Shown in pieces: positions 10,830 to 19,350 of a stretch of 32,867 bases of DNA; position 1 is the first letter of the stretch, and each line of letters starts with the position of its first letter. The stretch is from contig JAUWQF010000010.1 in assembly GCA_030611205.1 (NCBI GenBank), forward strand, positions 1 to 32,867. The letters are read 5' to 3'. Origin of the DNA: Methanothrix sp. GTDB taxonomy: Archaea > Halobacteriota > Methanosarcinia > Methanotrichales > Methanotrichaceae. The notes beneath the pieces were generated by a model that searched no databases, had not been told where the DNA came from, and saw only the letters and a list, made by a program, of their open reading frames with translations. A program made the position numbers and the translations under genes.

Positions 10830-10895
10830 TAGGCTCGACTTTGGAAGGGTAAATAGTATGAAATAGTAGGGATAATAAGAGAAAGAGAAGATATA

Positions 10896-12509
10896 TTGGC
10901 TTTATCGTACCTGGGGCAGAGCTCGGGACGGCTTATGGGGGTACATGGCAAGGTGAGTGATGTGGACGATCTCCTCGGCGGCGATGGCAGTTTGGGGAAC
11001 GCGATCGGCATAATCGTGGGCGAGACGAGCGTTCTTGATTTCAGGTTCTTGATCGGAGATGAGACCGGTAGAGGCGCGTACGTGAAGGTGCGGGACGTCT
11101 CTGGGGGTTGGATCCTCGCCCATGTGGAAGACGTGACGCGATCCAACGCCGCCTACAACCTGAACCAGGTCGATAAGAAGAAGACCGAGGCCAAAGAGCG
11201 GATGGTAGGAACCGCCCGGGTGATCGGTCTGGCTGCCAACGGGAAGCTCCAGATCCCCACCACCCCGCCCCACCCGGGAGACCACGTCCTCATGGCAGAT
11301 GATACGCTGATAAAGAGGGCGTTGGGGCTATCGAGGGGCAACCTGTACATCGGTCTTCTGGATGGGCGCAACCTCAAGGTGAAGCTGGATGCCAACACCT
11401 TCGTCCAGAAGCATTGCAGCATCCTCGCCAAGACGGGTAGCGGAAAATCTTATACCGCAGCGGTGGTGCTCGAAGAGCTTCTGGAGAAGAACGTTGCCCT
11501 TCTCATAATCGATCCTCATGGTGAGTACGTCTCCATGAAGGATAAGAACAACGAAGGGGACTTTGCCAGGTATGGGATACAGCCCAGGGGTTACGATGTG
11601 ACCGTCTACTCTCCTGCATACCAGGGGGTAAACCCAAATGCAGACAAGGCCTTCCGGTTCGATGGGAAAAACCTGACCGCCCGGGAGATCACCGGTTTGT
11701 TTCCCGATGACGTTACGGACAGCCAGATGGGCGTCCTTTACGAGGCCATAAAGGCCCTCGCCGTGGAGAAAGAGAACTACTATCTGGAAGATATAATCTC
11801 TCAGGCGGAGAAGGATACCAGCAAGGCCAAATGGGGCCTGATCAGGCGCATGGAAGCTTTGGTGGACCTGGGCATATTCTCGGGCCGCCCTACCAAGTCG
11901 AAGGACCTCCTCCGGCGGGGGAAGGCATCGGTCGTGGACATGACCGGGGTGCCGCCGGACCTCCAGGGCATGATCGTGGCCAAGCTTCTGACGGACCTCT
12001 TCGATGCCAGGAAGAGAGGAAAGGTCTCGCCCGGCATGGTGGTCATAGAGGAGGCTCACAACTACATACCGGAACGGGGGAGCGGCAAGGCGGCCAGCAC
12101 GGGCATCATCAGGACCATCGCCGCCGAGGGCCGGAAGTTCGGGCTAGGTCTGCTGGTGATAAGCCAGAGGCCGGCCAGGGTGGACAAGAACGTGATATCT
12201 CAGTGCAACACCCAGATCATTCTCAGGGTCACCAACCCCAACGACCTTCGGGCGCTGAGCAAGGGGATCGAGGGGATGAGCGCCGATCTCGAAGATGATA
12301 TAATGAGGCTGCCTCCAGGAACGGCAATGCTGGTCAGCAACGAGATCGAACGGCCGGTGACGGTCAATATCAGGCCCAGGAAGAGCAAGCACGGTGGGAT
12401 CAGTCCCCTCATAGTTGCCGGCGAGAAGAAAGATGATAAAGGCAAGAAGCCGACCAGATCCGAGAAGAAGAAGGGCGGCGGCCTGCTCCGGAAGATACTG
12501 GGAAAGTAG
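10896..12509 (+). CDS. HerA-like ATPase (DUF87/HAS-barrel)
   Basis: Walker A AKTGSGKSYTAA, LLIIDPHGEY, VVIEEAHNYIPERGSG, VISQRPARVDKNVISQCNTQIILR; Lys-rich C-terminus; TTG start. Confidence 0.9.
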   Translation: MALSYLGQSSGRLMGVHGKVSDVDDLLGGDGSLGNAIGIIVGETSVLDFRFLIGDETGRGAYVKVRDVSGGWILAHVEDVTRSNAAYNLNQVDKKKTEAKERMVGTARVIGLAANGKLQIPTTPPHPGDHVLMADDTLIKRALGLSRGNLYIGLLDGRNLKVKLDANTFVQKHCSILAKTGSGKSYTAAVVLEELLEKNVALLIIDPHGEYVSMKDKNNEGDFARYGIQPRGYDVTVYSPAYQGVNPNADKAFRFDGKNLTAREITGLFPDDVTDSQMGVLYEAIKALAVEKENYYLEDIISQAEKDTSKAKWGLIRRMEALVDLGIFSGRPTKSKDLLRRGKASVVDMTGVPPDLQGMIVAKLLTDLFDARKRGKVSPGMVVIEEAHNYIPERGSGKAASTGIIRTIAAEGRKFGLGLLVISQRPARVDKNVISQCNTQIILRVTNPNDLRALSKGIEGMSADLEDDIMRLPPGTAMLVSNEIERPVTVNIRPRKSKHGGISPLIVAGEKKDDKGKKPTRSEKKKGGGLLRKILGK

Positions 12510-12556
12510 AAGACGTGACGCGCCGACGTGCCCTCTCGACCTCTCTCGATCTTGTT

Positions 12557-13756
12557 CTAAGCGCTCGCTTCTGCACGTCCCATACCCGCGGTTTTTCTCA
12601 TCCTCATAAGCAGCAGCGATGCCAGGAGCGCCGCCGCGGCTCCGAAGAGGAAGGGCGCCGTGGAACTCTGGTATTGCCAGAGGAGACCGGCGACGATGCC
12701 CGAGAGGATCGCGGCCAGACCGACCGCCGCGTGGTAGGCTCCCAGGGCGGTACCCCTCGTGCTCGTCCTGGAGAGGTCGGATACGAACGCCCTTTCTGCG
12801 CCGTCAACCATGGCGAAGACCAGGCCGTAGAGGGCGAAGAGCAGGATCAAGCCCGGGACGGTGGAGACGTATGCGAACCCCGCACAGACGAGGGCGAAGA
12901 GGGCGTACCCCACCAGGAGGACGTTCCTCCGGCCCACCCGGTCGGACCATATGCCGCTGGGTATGGAGAGTCCGGCGTAGACGACGTTGAAAAATATATA
13001 GAGCAGAAGCGGAGCGCCCACGGCCAGGTCTCCGGCGAAGAACTGGCTTGCCCGGAGGAGGAAGAACATGTAGCTGAAGTTGCCCAGGGCGAAGAGGGAA
13101 GATATGACCACGAACCTGCGGAGGTCCGGGGAGAGGGACGATATGCCCAGATCGCGACCGCGGTTCCGGGAGGGCGCCTTGATCGTCTCTCTGACGGGGA
13201 TGAGCGGTCCCAGAGCGATTATGGCGATGAGACCCGCCAGGATGAAGATTGACCTGAAGTCCATCCCCCCTTGCCACAGTAGATAAGCCAGCGCCGAGCC
13301 GATTATGGCGCCTATGGTGTCCAGCGCCCTGTGGATGCCGAACCCTCTCCCCCGCGTCTCTTCGGGCGCGGACTCGGCGATGATGGCGTCCCTGGGCGCA
13401 GAACGTATCCCCTTGCCGCATCGCTCCAGGGTCTTCAGGAGAAACACGTGCTGCCAGATCACAGCCGTCGAGAGCAAGAGCTTGCCCAGGGCAGAGATGC
13501 TGTAGCCCGCGACGACCAAAGGCTTTCTCCGGCCCACGCGGTCGGACCAGTAGCCTGAGAGAATCTTCAGGACGCTGGGGATACCGTCGCTCAGGCCTCC
13601 GATGAGGCCCACGGCCAGGCCGCCGCCGCCCAAAGAGATTATGAACAGGGGCAGGATGGGCTGGATGATCTCGCTGCTGGCGTCGTTGAGGAGGCTTACC
13701 AGACCCAGCAGGGGGATGTTCTTCTTCTCTTCTTGTGGCGGGGGGGGGTCGGGCAT
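12557..13756 (-). CDS. MFS transporter
   Basis: IPLLGLVSLLNDASSEIIQPILPLF, GYWSDRVGRRKPLVVAGY and IWSDRVGRRNVLLVGY (MFS loop signatures). Start at MPDPPPPQEEKK preferred over track start 13903, which adds 49 unusual residues. Confidence 0.88.
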   Translation of the reverse strand: MPDPPPPQEEKKNIPLLGLVSLLNDASSEIIQPILPLFIISLGGGGLAVGLIGGLSDGIPSVLKILSGYWSDRVGRRKPLVVAGYSISALGKLLLSTAVIWQHVFLLKTLERCGKGIRSAPRDAIIAESAPEETRGRGFGIHRALDTIGAIIGSALAYLLWQGGMDFRSIFILAGLIAIIALGPLIPVRETIKAPSRNRGRDLGISSLSPDLRRFVVISSLFALGNFSYMFFLLRASQFFAGDLAVGAPLLLYIFFNVVYAGLSIPSGIWSDRVGRRNVLLVGYALFALVCAGFAYVSTVPGLILLFALYGLVFAMVDGAERAFVSDLSRTSTRGTALGAYHAAVGLAAILSGIVAGLLWQYQSSTAPFLFGAAAALLASLLLMRMRKTAGMGRAEASA

Positions 13757-13926
13757 CGGGTTGGTCTTAGTTGGGGCATGGACTATTAGGTTTTGGTCGA
13801 GGTAGACGTAACCTATGCTTACTTTTTTGCTCAAGGCGATCTTGGAAAACGTGTCCTTCCTCTCTTCGGTCTGGTAGCATCGATCATTGGCCACCGCTTG
13901 CACACCAAAAATAAGGTGAACCAGGT

Positions 13927-14547
13927 TCAGTTCACCCTGATGACCTTTAGCAGCGACCGGACCGGCACGCCCGCGATATCCACGATCCCCTTCTTGTCCA
14001 GGATGACCCCGATGGCGTTGGTCCGGGCATCCCGCATGCTCAGCATATTTACCGCCTCTTCCAGGGTCCTCCCCGAGGTGATGATGTCATCCACCACGAC
14101 GCACTCCTTCCCTTTCACGTCGGCGAAGTTGGCGCTGAAGCTGCCCTTCGTCACCACGTCGTTCTCCTGCGACCACCTCTGCTTGGAGGGCGTGTATATC
14201 GCCATATCCACCTCCATCGTCTCGGCTACCATATTGGCCAGGGGAACTCCGCTCAGGGCTATACCCACCACCAGATCCACACTTTCGCCGGATTCCTCCA
14301 GGCATTCGTAGATCATGTCCGTCAGAGCCTGGGAAATATAACGAAGCCTATAGGCGTTTCTCCCTATGGTGCTCCAGTCCACAGATATGTCCTTGGGCCC
14401 CGGGATGTCCCCCTTCTCTTCGGCATGAGTCAAGAGCCAGGTAACGGTCTCTCGGGATATGTTCAGCTCTTCAGATATCTGTCCCTCTACCAGTCCCTCG
14501 GATTTCAGCTTGGCGGCCTTCTCCATCAACGTATCTATATTTTTCAT
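13927..14547 (-). CDS. Orotate phosphoribosyltransferase-like protein with N-terminal HTH (GfcR/PyrE-like regulator)
   Basis: N-terminal HTH (KSEGLVEGQISEELNISRETVTWLLTHAEEKG) and PRPP-binding loop CVVVDDIITSGRTLEEAVN. Start MKNIDTLMEK at 14547 fits just after the Nob1 stop. Confidence 0.85.
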   Translation of the reverse strand: MKNIDTLMEKAAKLKSEGLVEGQISEELNISRETVTWLLTHAEEKGDIPGPKDISVDWSTIGRNAYRLRYISQALTDMIYECLEESGESVDLVVGIALSGVPLANMVAETMEVDMAIYTPSKQRWSQENDVVTKGSFSANFADVKGKECVVVDDIITSGRTLEEAVNMLSMRDARTNAIGVILDKKGIVDIAGVPVRSLLKVIRVN

Positions 14548-14549
14548 CT

Positions 14550-15011
14550 TCAAACCCCCCTCCTTCTTTTTCTTCTGGCAGGAGTACCACATACCGGACA
14601 CTCTTCACCCTGGAAAGACTGTCCGCAGCCGACGCACCTTTTGGCCCGCTTTATGACCTTCTTGATCAAAGGCTGGGCCACCGGCTCGACCCTGAGACCC
14701 AGATGAAGGGCGACGTTCTGGAGCGCGTAGTCGTCGGTCGCCAGCGGGACCTCCAGCACCAGGGCCACGGCCAGCAGCTCCAGGTCGACGGACGACAACG
14801 TGGACAGGTCTCCCGTCTCCCGGGCGGCCCGTTCTGCCCTATCCAGCGCCTCCTTAGACGGTCTCTCTATCCTGACCTCGGCGATCTGGAACCGCATCCG
14901 GGACCGGATATCCTTCAGCTCCTGCTCCACCCCGGGGACGGTGACCACCTCTCCTGCCAGGGTCTTGCCATATATGAACACCGATGAGTCTGCGATGATG
15001 AGCGCGCACAT
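14550..15011 (-). CDS. nob1: rRNA maturation endonuclease Nob1 (PIN domain plus zinc ribbon)
   Basis: IIADSSVFIYGK, STLSSVDLELLAVAL, ATDDYALQNVALHLGL, CVGCGQSF...CPVCG. Confidence 0.9.
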   Translation of the reverse strand: MCALIIADSSVFIYGKTLAGEVVTVPGVEQELKDIRSRMRFQIAEVRIERPSKEALDRAERAARETGDLSTLSSVDLELLAVALVLEVPLATDDYALQNVALHLGLRVEPVAQPLIKKVIKRAKRCVGCGQSFQGEECPVCGTPARRKRRRGV

Positions 15012-15136
15012 CCTGATACTTTTGGCTATAATACTACTTGGATCTTACCTCGAAGAATATGTCGCCGATCGATGGATCTTTGAGGACGGACCAAAACGCT
15101 ATTATCGTATAATGATTTCCAGTGGTGAGAGATCCC

Positions 15137-15535
15137 ATGGCCAAGAAAAAGAAGCCCAAGAAGAAGAAACCAAAAGCCACAACGAAGACGGAAGAAGAAG
15201 ATACGCAGATCGTCGTCGATAAAGAGACCGATAGGAAGAAGGCGCATATCGACGGGATCATCAAGACCCTGTTTCCAGCCGTTCTGGGCGTCGTCTTCGG
15301 CTTTCTCTGCTACAGCGCTCTTGGCACCGGCGCGCCCGAAGAAGGGGCATCCGGGATGATATACCCCTGGTACTTCGTCATGACCATATTGATCGGAGTC
15401 ACCATCTTAGTTCAGAAGTACGTCTATCCCTTCATGAAGATAGACGTCCAGAATTTCGAGGGGAAAGATTGGATCTACGTAGAGTTCATCGCCGTGGACC
15501 TCTGGCTGGTAACCTGGACGATCCTCCTCAACTAG
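15137..15535 (+). CDS. Small archaeal EMC6-like membrane protein with Lys-rich N-terminus
   Basis: MAKKKKPKKKKPKATTK then three predicted TM segments (TLFPAVLGVVFGFLCY, IYPWYFVMTILIGVTILVQKYVYPF, IYVEFIAVDLWLVTWTILLN). Directly upstream of ABCE1. Confidence 0.6.
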   Translation: MAKKKKPKKKKPKATTKTEEEDTQIVVDKETDRKKAHIDGIIKTLFPAVLGVVFGFLCYSALGTGAPEEGASGMIYPWYFVMTILIGVTILVQKYVYPFMKIDVQNFEGKDWIYVEFIAVDLWLVTWTILLN

Positions 15536-15544
15536 GTGGAGTGC

Positions 15545-17311
15545 ATGCGGATCGCGGTAATCGACAGAGACCGGTGCCAGCCTAGAAAGTGCTCCCGAGA
15601 ATGTGAATATTTTTGTCCCCCCGTAAGGACCGGCGACGAGACTATCGTATTCCAGGACGGCAAGCCGGTTATCACCGAGAGCCTCTGTGTCGGCTGCGGG
15701 ATCTGTATTAAAAAGTGTCCCTTTGGGGCCATCCACATCATCAACCTGCCGGACGAGCTGGATAAACCCATCCATCGTTACGGTGAGAACGGGTTTGCCC
15801 TCTACGGGCTCCCCGTACCCGCGGAAGGAAAAGTGGTGGGGATACTGGGACCCAACGGGATCGGGAAGAGTACCGCGGTGGGCATCCTCTCCGGACTCCT
15901 CTGTCCCAACCTGGGCAAAGAGGCGTCCTGGGAAGAGGTGGTCAGGTTACATTCCGGATCTGCTCTGGGGGACTACCTGAAAATGGTGGTCGAACATGGG
16001 ATCAGTACCGCCTACAAGCCCCAATACGTAAGCCGTATACCCAAAGGACATTCGGGATCGGTGAGACGTCTCCTGGAGATGACCGACGAGAGGGATGCCC
16101 TCTTTGAGCTGGCCGACAAGCTGGGCCTGAACCCCATAATGGACCGAGATATCTCCAGCCTGAGCGGTGGCGAGCTCCAGCGGGTGGCCATCGCTGCCTG
16201 CGCGGCGAGAGATGCCAACGTCTACTTCTTCGACGAGATCAGCCCCTATCTGGACATATTCCAAAGGATCCGCGCCGCCAGGGTGATCAGGGAGCTGGCA
16301 TCAGATAGGTCTGTGATGGTGGTGGAGCACGACCTGGCCCTTCTCGACCTGCTGGCGGACGCCGTCCATCTGGTCTATGGTACTCCTGGAGCCTACGGCG
16401 TGATCACCCGGCCTAAAGGGGTTAGGGTGGGGATAAACCAGTACATCCGGGGCTACCTCCCCGACGAGAACATAAGGACCCGGTCGGAGCCCATCGAGTT
16501 CGAGGTGCACGCTCCCAGGGCGGAGAAGGACGTTCCCGTACTGGTGGAGTACGATACGTTTACCAAGAGCTACCCCCAATTTCAGCTTACCGCAGAGGCG
16601 GGGGTCATCAGGGCGAGCGAGGTGGTGGGGATACTGGGGCCCAACGGGATCGGGAAGAGTACTTATATCAAGATCCTTGGCGGGATCGAAGAGCCCGACG
16701 AGGGTGAGCTGGACCTCGATCTCAAGATATCCTACAAGCCCCAGTACGTGAAAGCGGATTTTGATATATCCGTCCGGGAGTTCCTCAGAGGGATTACCGC
16801 CGATATCGATTCCAGCTATTACCAGTCGGAGTTCGTCAATCCCATGGGTCTGGAGAACCTGATGGACCAGTCTCTCACCGAGCTGAGCGGCGGCGAACTC
16901 CAGCGAGTGGCCATCATCGCTTGTTTGAGCAGGGAGGCAGATCTCTACCTGCTGGACGAACCCTCGGCCCATCTCGACGTGGAGCAGAGGATGATGACCG
17001 CAAAGGTCATGAGACGGTTTGCGGAGAGTGCCGAGCGGTCGGTCTTGGTGGTGGACCACGACATATACCTGATCGACCTGCTATCCGAGAGGTTGATCGT
17101 CTTCGACGGGGTGCCCGGCAAGAAAGGGGTCTCTCACCCGCCCTACGATATGAGGACGGGGATGAACTGCTTTTTGGCGGGGATAGGGATCACCTTCCGG
17201 AGAGACGAGGAGACTCGCCGACCCAGGGTGAACAAACCCGGATCCCGGCTGGACCGGTCCCAAAAGGCCAGCGGCGAGTATTACTACTATGCGATAGAGG
17301 GCTCCGGATAG
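15545..17311 (+). CDS. Ribosome recycling ATPase ABCE1 (Rli1)
   Basis: Fe-S domain MRIAVIDRDRCQPRKCSRECEYFCPPV...CVGCGICIKKCPFGAIHI; two ABC domains (GPNGIGKST twice, LSGGELQRVAI twice). Confidence 0.97.
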   Translation: MRIAVIDRDRCQPRKCSRECEYFCPPVRTGDETIVFQDGKPVITESLCVGCGICIKKCPFGAIHIINLPDELDKPIHRYGENGFALYGLPVPAEGKVVGILGPNGIGKSTAVGILSGLLCPNLGKEASWEEVVRLHSGSALGDYLKMVVEHGISTAYKPQYVSRIPKGHSGSVRRLLEMTDERDALFELADKLGLNPIMDRDISSLSGGELQRVAIAACAARDANVYFFDEISPYLDIFQRIRAARVIRELASDRSVMVVEHDLALLDLLADAVHLVYGTPGAYGVITRPKGVRVGINQYIRGYLPDENIRTRSEPIEFEVHAPRAEKDVPVLVEYDTFTKSYPQFQLTAEAGVIRASEVVGILGPNGIGKSTYIKILGGIEEPDEGELDLDLKISYKPQYVKADFDISVREFLRGITADIDSSYYQSEFVNPMGLENLMDQSLTELSGGELQRVAIIACLSREADLYLLDEPSAHLDVEQRMMTAKVMRRFAESAERSVLVVDHDIYLIDLLSERLIVFDGVPGKKGVSHPPYDMRTGMNCFLAGIGITFRRDEETRRPRVNKPGSRLDRSQKASGEYYYYAIEGSG

Positions 17312-17389
17312 GCCCAAGTTTGCGGATAGCATCTCTCCGATGCGTATTTATCGGGTTTCAGGACGGGAGATGGTGAGGAGGTTCCAAGG

Positions 17390-17842
17390 ATGGTTCAGGC
17401 AGAGGTCGGCGATACCGTAAGAGTTTGTTACACCGGCCGGTCCGAGGACGGCACGGTCTTCGACTCTTCGGCGGACGGGGAATCGTTGCGGTTCACCCTG
17501 GGTCAGGAGATGATGATTTCAGGGTTCGAGAGGGCTGTAGTGGGGATGAGACCTCGAGAGTTCAAGACCGTGACCGTGCCTGCGGATCAGGCCTACGGTC
17601 CTCGACAAGAGGAGCTGGTGGTGGAGATCGACCGGTCGACGATACCCATGGGCATAGAGCCGAACGTGGGGATGGCGATAGAGATCGGCAAGTCGAAGGA
17701 TAAGATGCTCCATGTGGAGGTAATAGAGGTCACCGAGTCAAAGATCGTACTGGACGCCAACCATCCCCTGGCAGGAAAAAACCTGATCTTTGAGATCGAG
17801 CTGGTAGAGATTGAGTCGCGAGTGACGGAGGAACGTATATGA
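17390..17842 (+). CDS. FKBP-type peptidyl-prolyl isomerase, SlyD-like
   Basis: VRVCYTGRSEDGTVFDSS, ISGFERAVVGMRPRE, LDANHPLAGKNLIFEIELVEI. Confidence 0.93.
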   Translation: MVQAEVGDTVRVCYTGRSEDGTVFDSSADGESLRFTLGQEMMISGFERAVVGMRPREFKTVTVPADQAYGPRQEELVVEIDRSTIPMGIEPNVGMAIEIGKSKDKMLHVEVIEVTESKIVLDANHPLAGKNLIFEIELVEIESRVTEERI

Positions 17843-18264
17843 CAAGGACGAAGAAAGGCGATACCGTCAGCGTCCATTACAAGAGCAGGCTGGAGGACGG
17901 CACGGTCTTCGACTCCTCGGAGAAGTACGGTCCCTTGCAGTTCACCATAGGCAAGGCGATCGTGGTCCCCGGGTTCGAGGAGGCTGTCGAGGGCATGGAG
18001 CCCGGCGAGTCCAAGACGGTGATCGTCCCACCGGAGAAGGGGTACGGATCTCGCCAGGAAGTGCTGGTGGTGGAGATAGAGCGGGATGAGCTTCCCGAGG
18101 GTCTGGAGCCGGAGGTGGGCCAGATGGTGGAGTTCAGCAAGGACGGCCACAGGTTCGAGGTTTCGGTGGTCGCCGTAGAAGGATCGATGGTGACCCTCGA
18201 TGCCAACCACCCCCTGGCAGGGAAGAACGTCGTCTTCGAGATGACGCTGGAAGCGATCCTCTGA
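17839..18264 (+). CDS. FKBP-type peptidyl-prolyl isomerase, SlyD-like (tandem paralogue)
   Basis: VSVHYKSRLEDGTVFDSSE, VPGFEEAVEGMEPGESKTV, LDANHPLAGKNVVFEMTLEAI; ATGA overlap with the preceding gene. Confidence 0.93.
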   Translation: MTRTKKGDTVSVHYKSRLEDGTVFDSSEKYGPLQFTIGKAIVVPGFEEAVEGMEPGESKTVIVPPEKGYGSRQEVLVVEIERDELPEGLEPEVGQMVEFSKDGHRFEVSVVAVEGSMVTLDANHPLAGKNVVFEMTLEAIL

Positions 18265-18294
18265 GTTATCGGATATTCCGGGGTGTGACACGAA

Positions 18295-18495
18295 GTGGAG
18301 ATGACGGGGAAGAATAGGAGTGAGATTCGTCCCGGTATCGAGGTGGAGGTGGTGCTGAAGAAGGACCAGCGGACGGGCAGGAGGACCAGGGGGAAGGTCA
18401 AGGAGGTTCTTACCAGATCGGCCCACCATCCTCACGGCATAAAGGTGAGGCTCCAGGACGGTAAGATAGGAAGGGTGCAGAAGATCATCGGGTGA
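18295..18495 (+). CDS. YwbE family protein
   Basis: 66 aa: NRSEIRPGIEVEVVLKKDQRTGRRTRGKVKEVLTRSAHHPHGIKVRLQDGKIGRVQKII. Confidence 0.88.
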   Translation: MEMTGKNRSEIRPGIEVEVVLKKDQRTGRRTRGKVKEVLTRSAHHPHGIKVRLQDGKIGRVQKIIG

Positions 18496-18565
18496 CGTGC
18501 CCTTCGATCATCTCCGATCTCCTGCGATCCTCGGCGACTTTTCGATCCGCTCCAGCTGGGGGTCG

Positions 18566-18589
18566 CCCGGGGGGGCCCCGGGCCCCGGG
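18566..18589. other. 24-nt pure G/C palindromic tract
   Basis: cccgggggggccccgggccccggg between YwbE and the next gene; CCCGGGG (18566-18572) can pair with CCCCGGG (18583-18589). Confidence 0.7.
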
Positions 18590-18634
18590 TCGGCAAAATG
18601 GTTATATGATATGTTCTCCATAACGCAGAGATAT

Positions 18635-18922
18635 ATGTACGTGAGCATACGGCGCTACAAGACGGGCGCTGACCAGGTCGACGAGGTCATGCGCAGGGTC
18701 GAAGAGGAGTTCTTGCCCTTGGTCAGTAAGGTACCAGGTTTCGTAAAGTATTATGGCGTGGATGGAGGGGACGGGATGCTTGCCTTCATCAACCTGTTCC
18801 AAGACGAGGACGGCGCCGAGGAGTCCAACCACCTGGCCTCGGCGTGGGTGAAGGAAAACCTGCCCATGCTCTATCCCCAGCCCCAGGACATCGCCGTGGG
18901 GAAGATGATGATAGAAGGGTGA
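18635..18922 (+). CDS. Small ABM/dimeric alpha-beta-barrel-like protein
   Basis: MYVSIRRYKTGADQVDEVMRRVEEEFLPLVSKVPGFVKYYGVDGGDGMLAFINLFQDEDGAEESNHLASAWVKENLPM. TATA-like ttatatga at 18602-18609 fits a leaderless start at 18635 (18611 is an alternative). Confidence 0.6.
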   Translation: MYVSIRRYKTGADQVDEVMRRVEEEFLPLVSKVPGFVKYYGVDGGDGMLAFINLFQDEDGAEESNHLASAWVKENLPMLYPQPQDIAVGKMMIEG

Positions 18923-18955
18923 GAGACGGAAAAGGCGCAAATCAAGCATCTCGAT

Positions 18956-18978
18956 GGGTACTCGTTGGGCGAGTACCC
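18956..18978. terminator. Perfect 9-bp stem, 5-nt loop hairpin between convergent genes
   Basis: GGGTACTCG-TTGGG-CGAGTACCC, between the + gene ending at 18922 and the - gene ending at 19059. Confidence 0.5.
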
Positions 18979-19058
18979 GCTCGTCCCAGATCATCGGTTT
19001 ATCGGGGGTCGTGTAGGGGGTTATTGAAAAGCGATTGAGTGTAAAAAATATAGCCAAC

Positions 19059-19241
19059 CTACACCGGATCGATCAGCGCCTTTTGGACGGTTATATTAAT
19101 CTCCTTTATCCGGCCGGTTATCTCCAGAGACCTGCCCATGATATCTTCCAGCAGGATCTTCTCGCCGGAAACCGCCAGCCTGACCACACCTTCCATAACC
19201 AGCTCTTCGTTATCCGTCATGTAAACGGAAAGTTCGCACAT
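19059..19241 (-). CDS. CooT-family small nickel-binding protein
   Basis: MCELSVYMTDNEELVMEGVVRLAVSGEKILLEDIMGRSLEITGRIKEINITVQKALIDPV: MCE/L N-terminus and short all-beta profile. Confidence 0.75.
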   Translation of the reverse strand: MCELSVYMTDNEELVMEGVVRLAVSGEKILLEDIMGRSLEITGRIKEINITVQKALIDPV

Positions 19242-19266
19242 AATTATCACTCCTATGCAAAAATGA

Positions 19267-19341
19267 CGGACCCGGTGGGATTCGAACCCACGACCCCCGG
19301 GTTAGAAGCCCGGTGCTATATCCTGGCTAAGCCACGGGCCC
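19267..19341 (-). tRNA. tRNA-Arg (anticodon UCU), CCA not encoded
   Basis: Reverse strand GGGCCCGTGGCTTAGCCAGGATATAGCACCGGGCTTCTAACCCGGGGGTCGTGGGTTCGAATCCCACCGGGTCCG folds as a cloverleaf; anticodon loop CTTCTAA. Confidence 0.95.
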
Positions 19342-19350
19342 ACTATCGTC

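Noticed and set aside
12515-13252. 245 aa + strand ORF rich in Arg/Glu/Gly
   Set aside because: Antisense to the MFS transporter; codon-bias artefact.
13757-13903. N-terminal 49 residues of the MFS ORF in the track
   Set aside because: Sequence (MQAVANDRCYQTEERKDTFSK...) does not look like an MFS N-terminus; likely 5' UTR read in frame.
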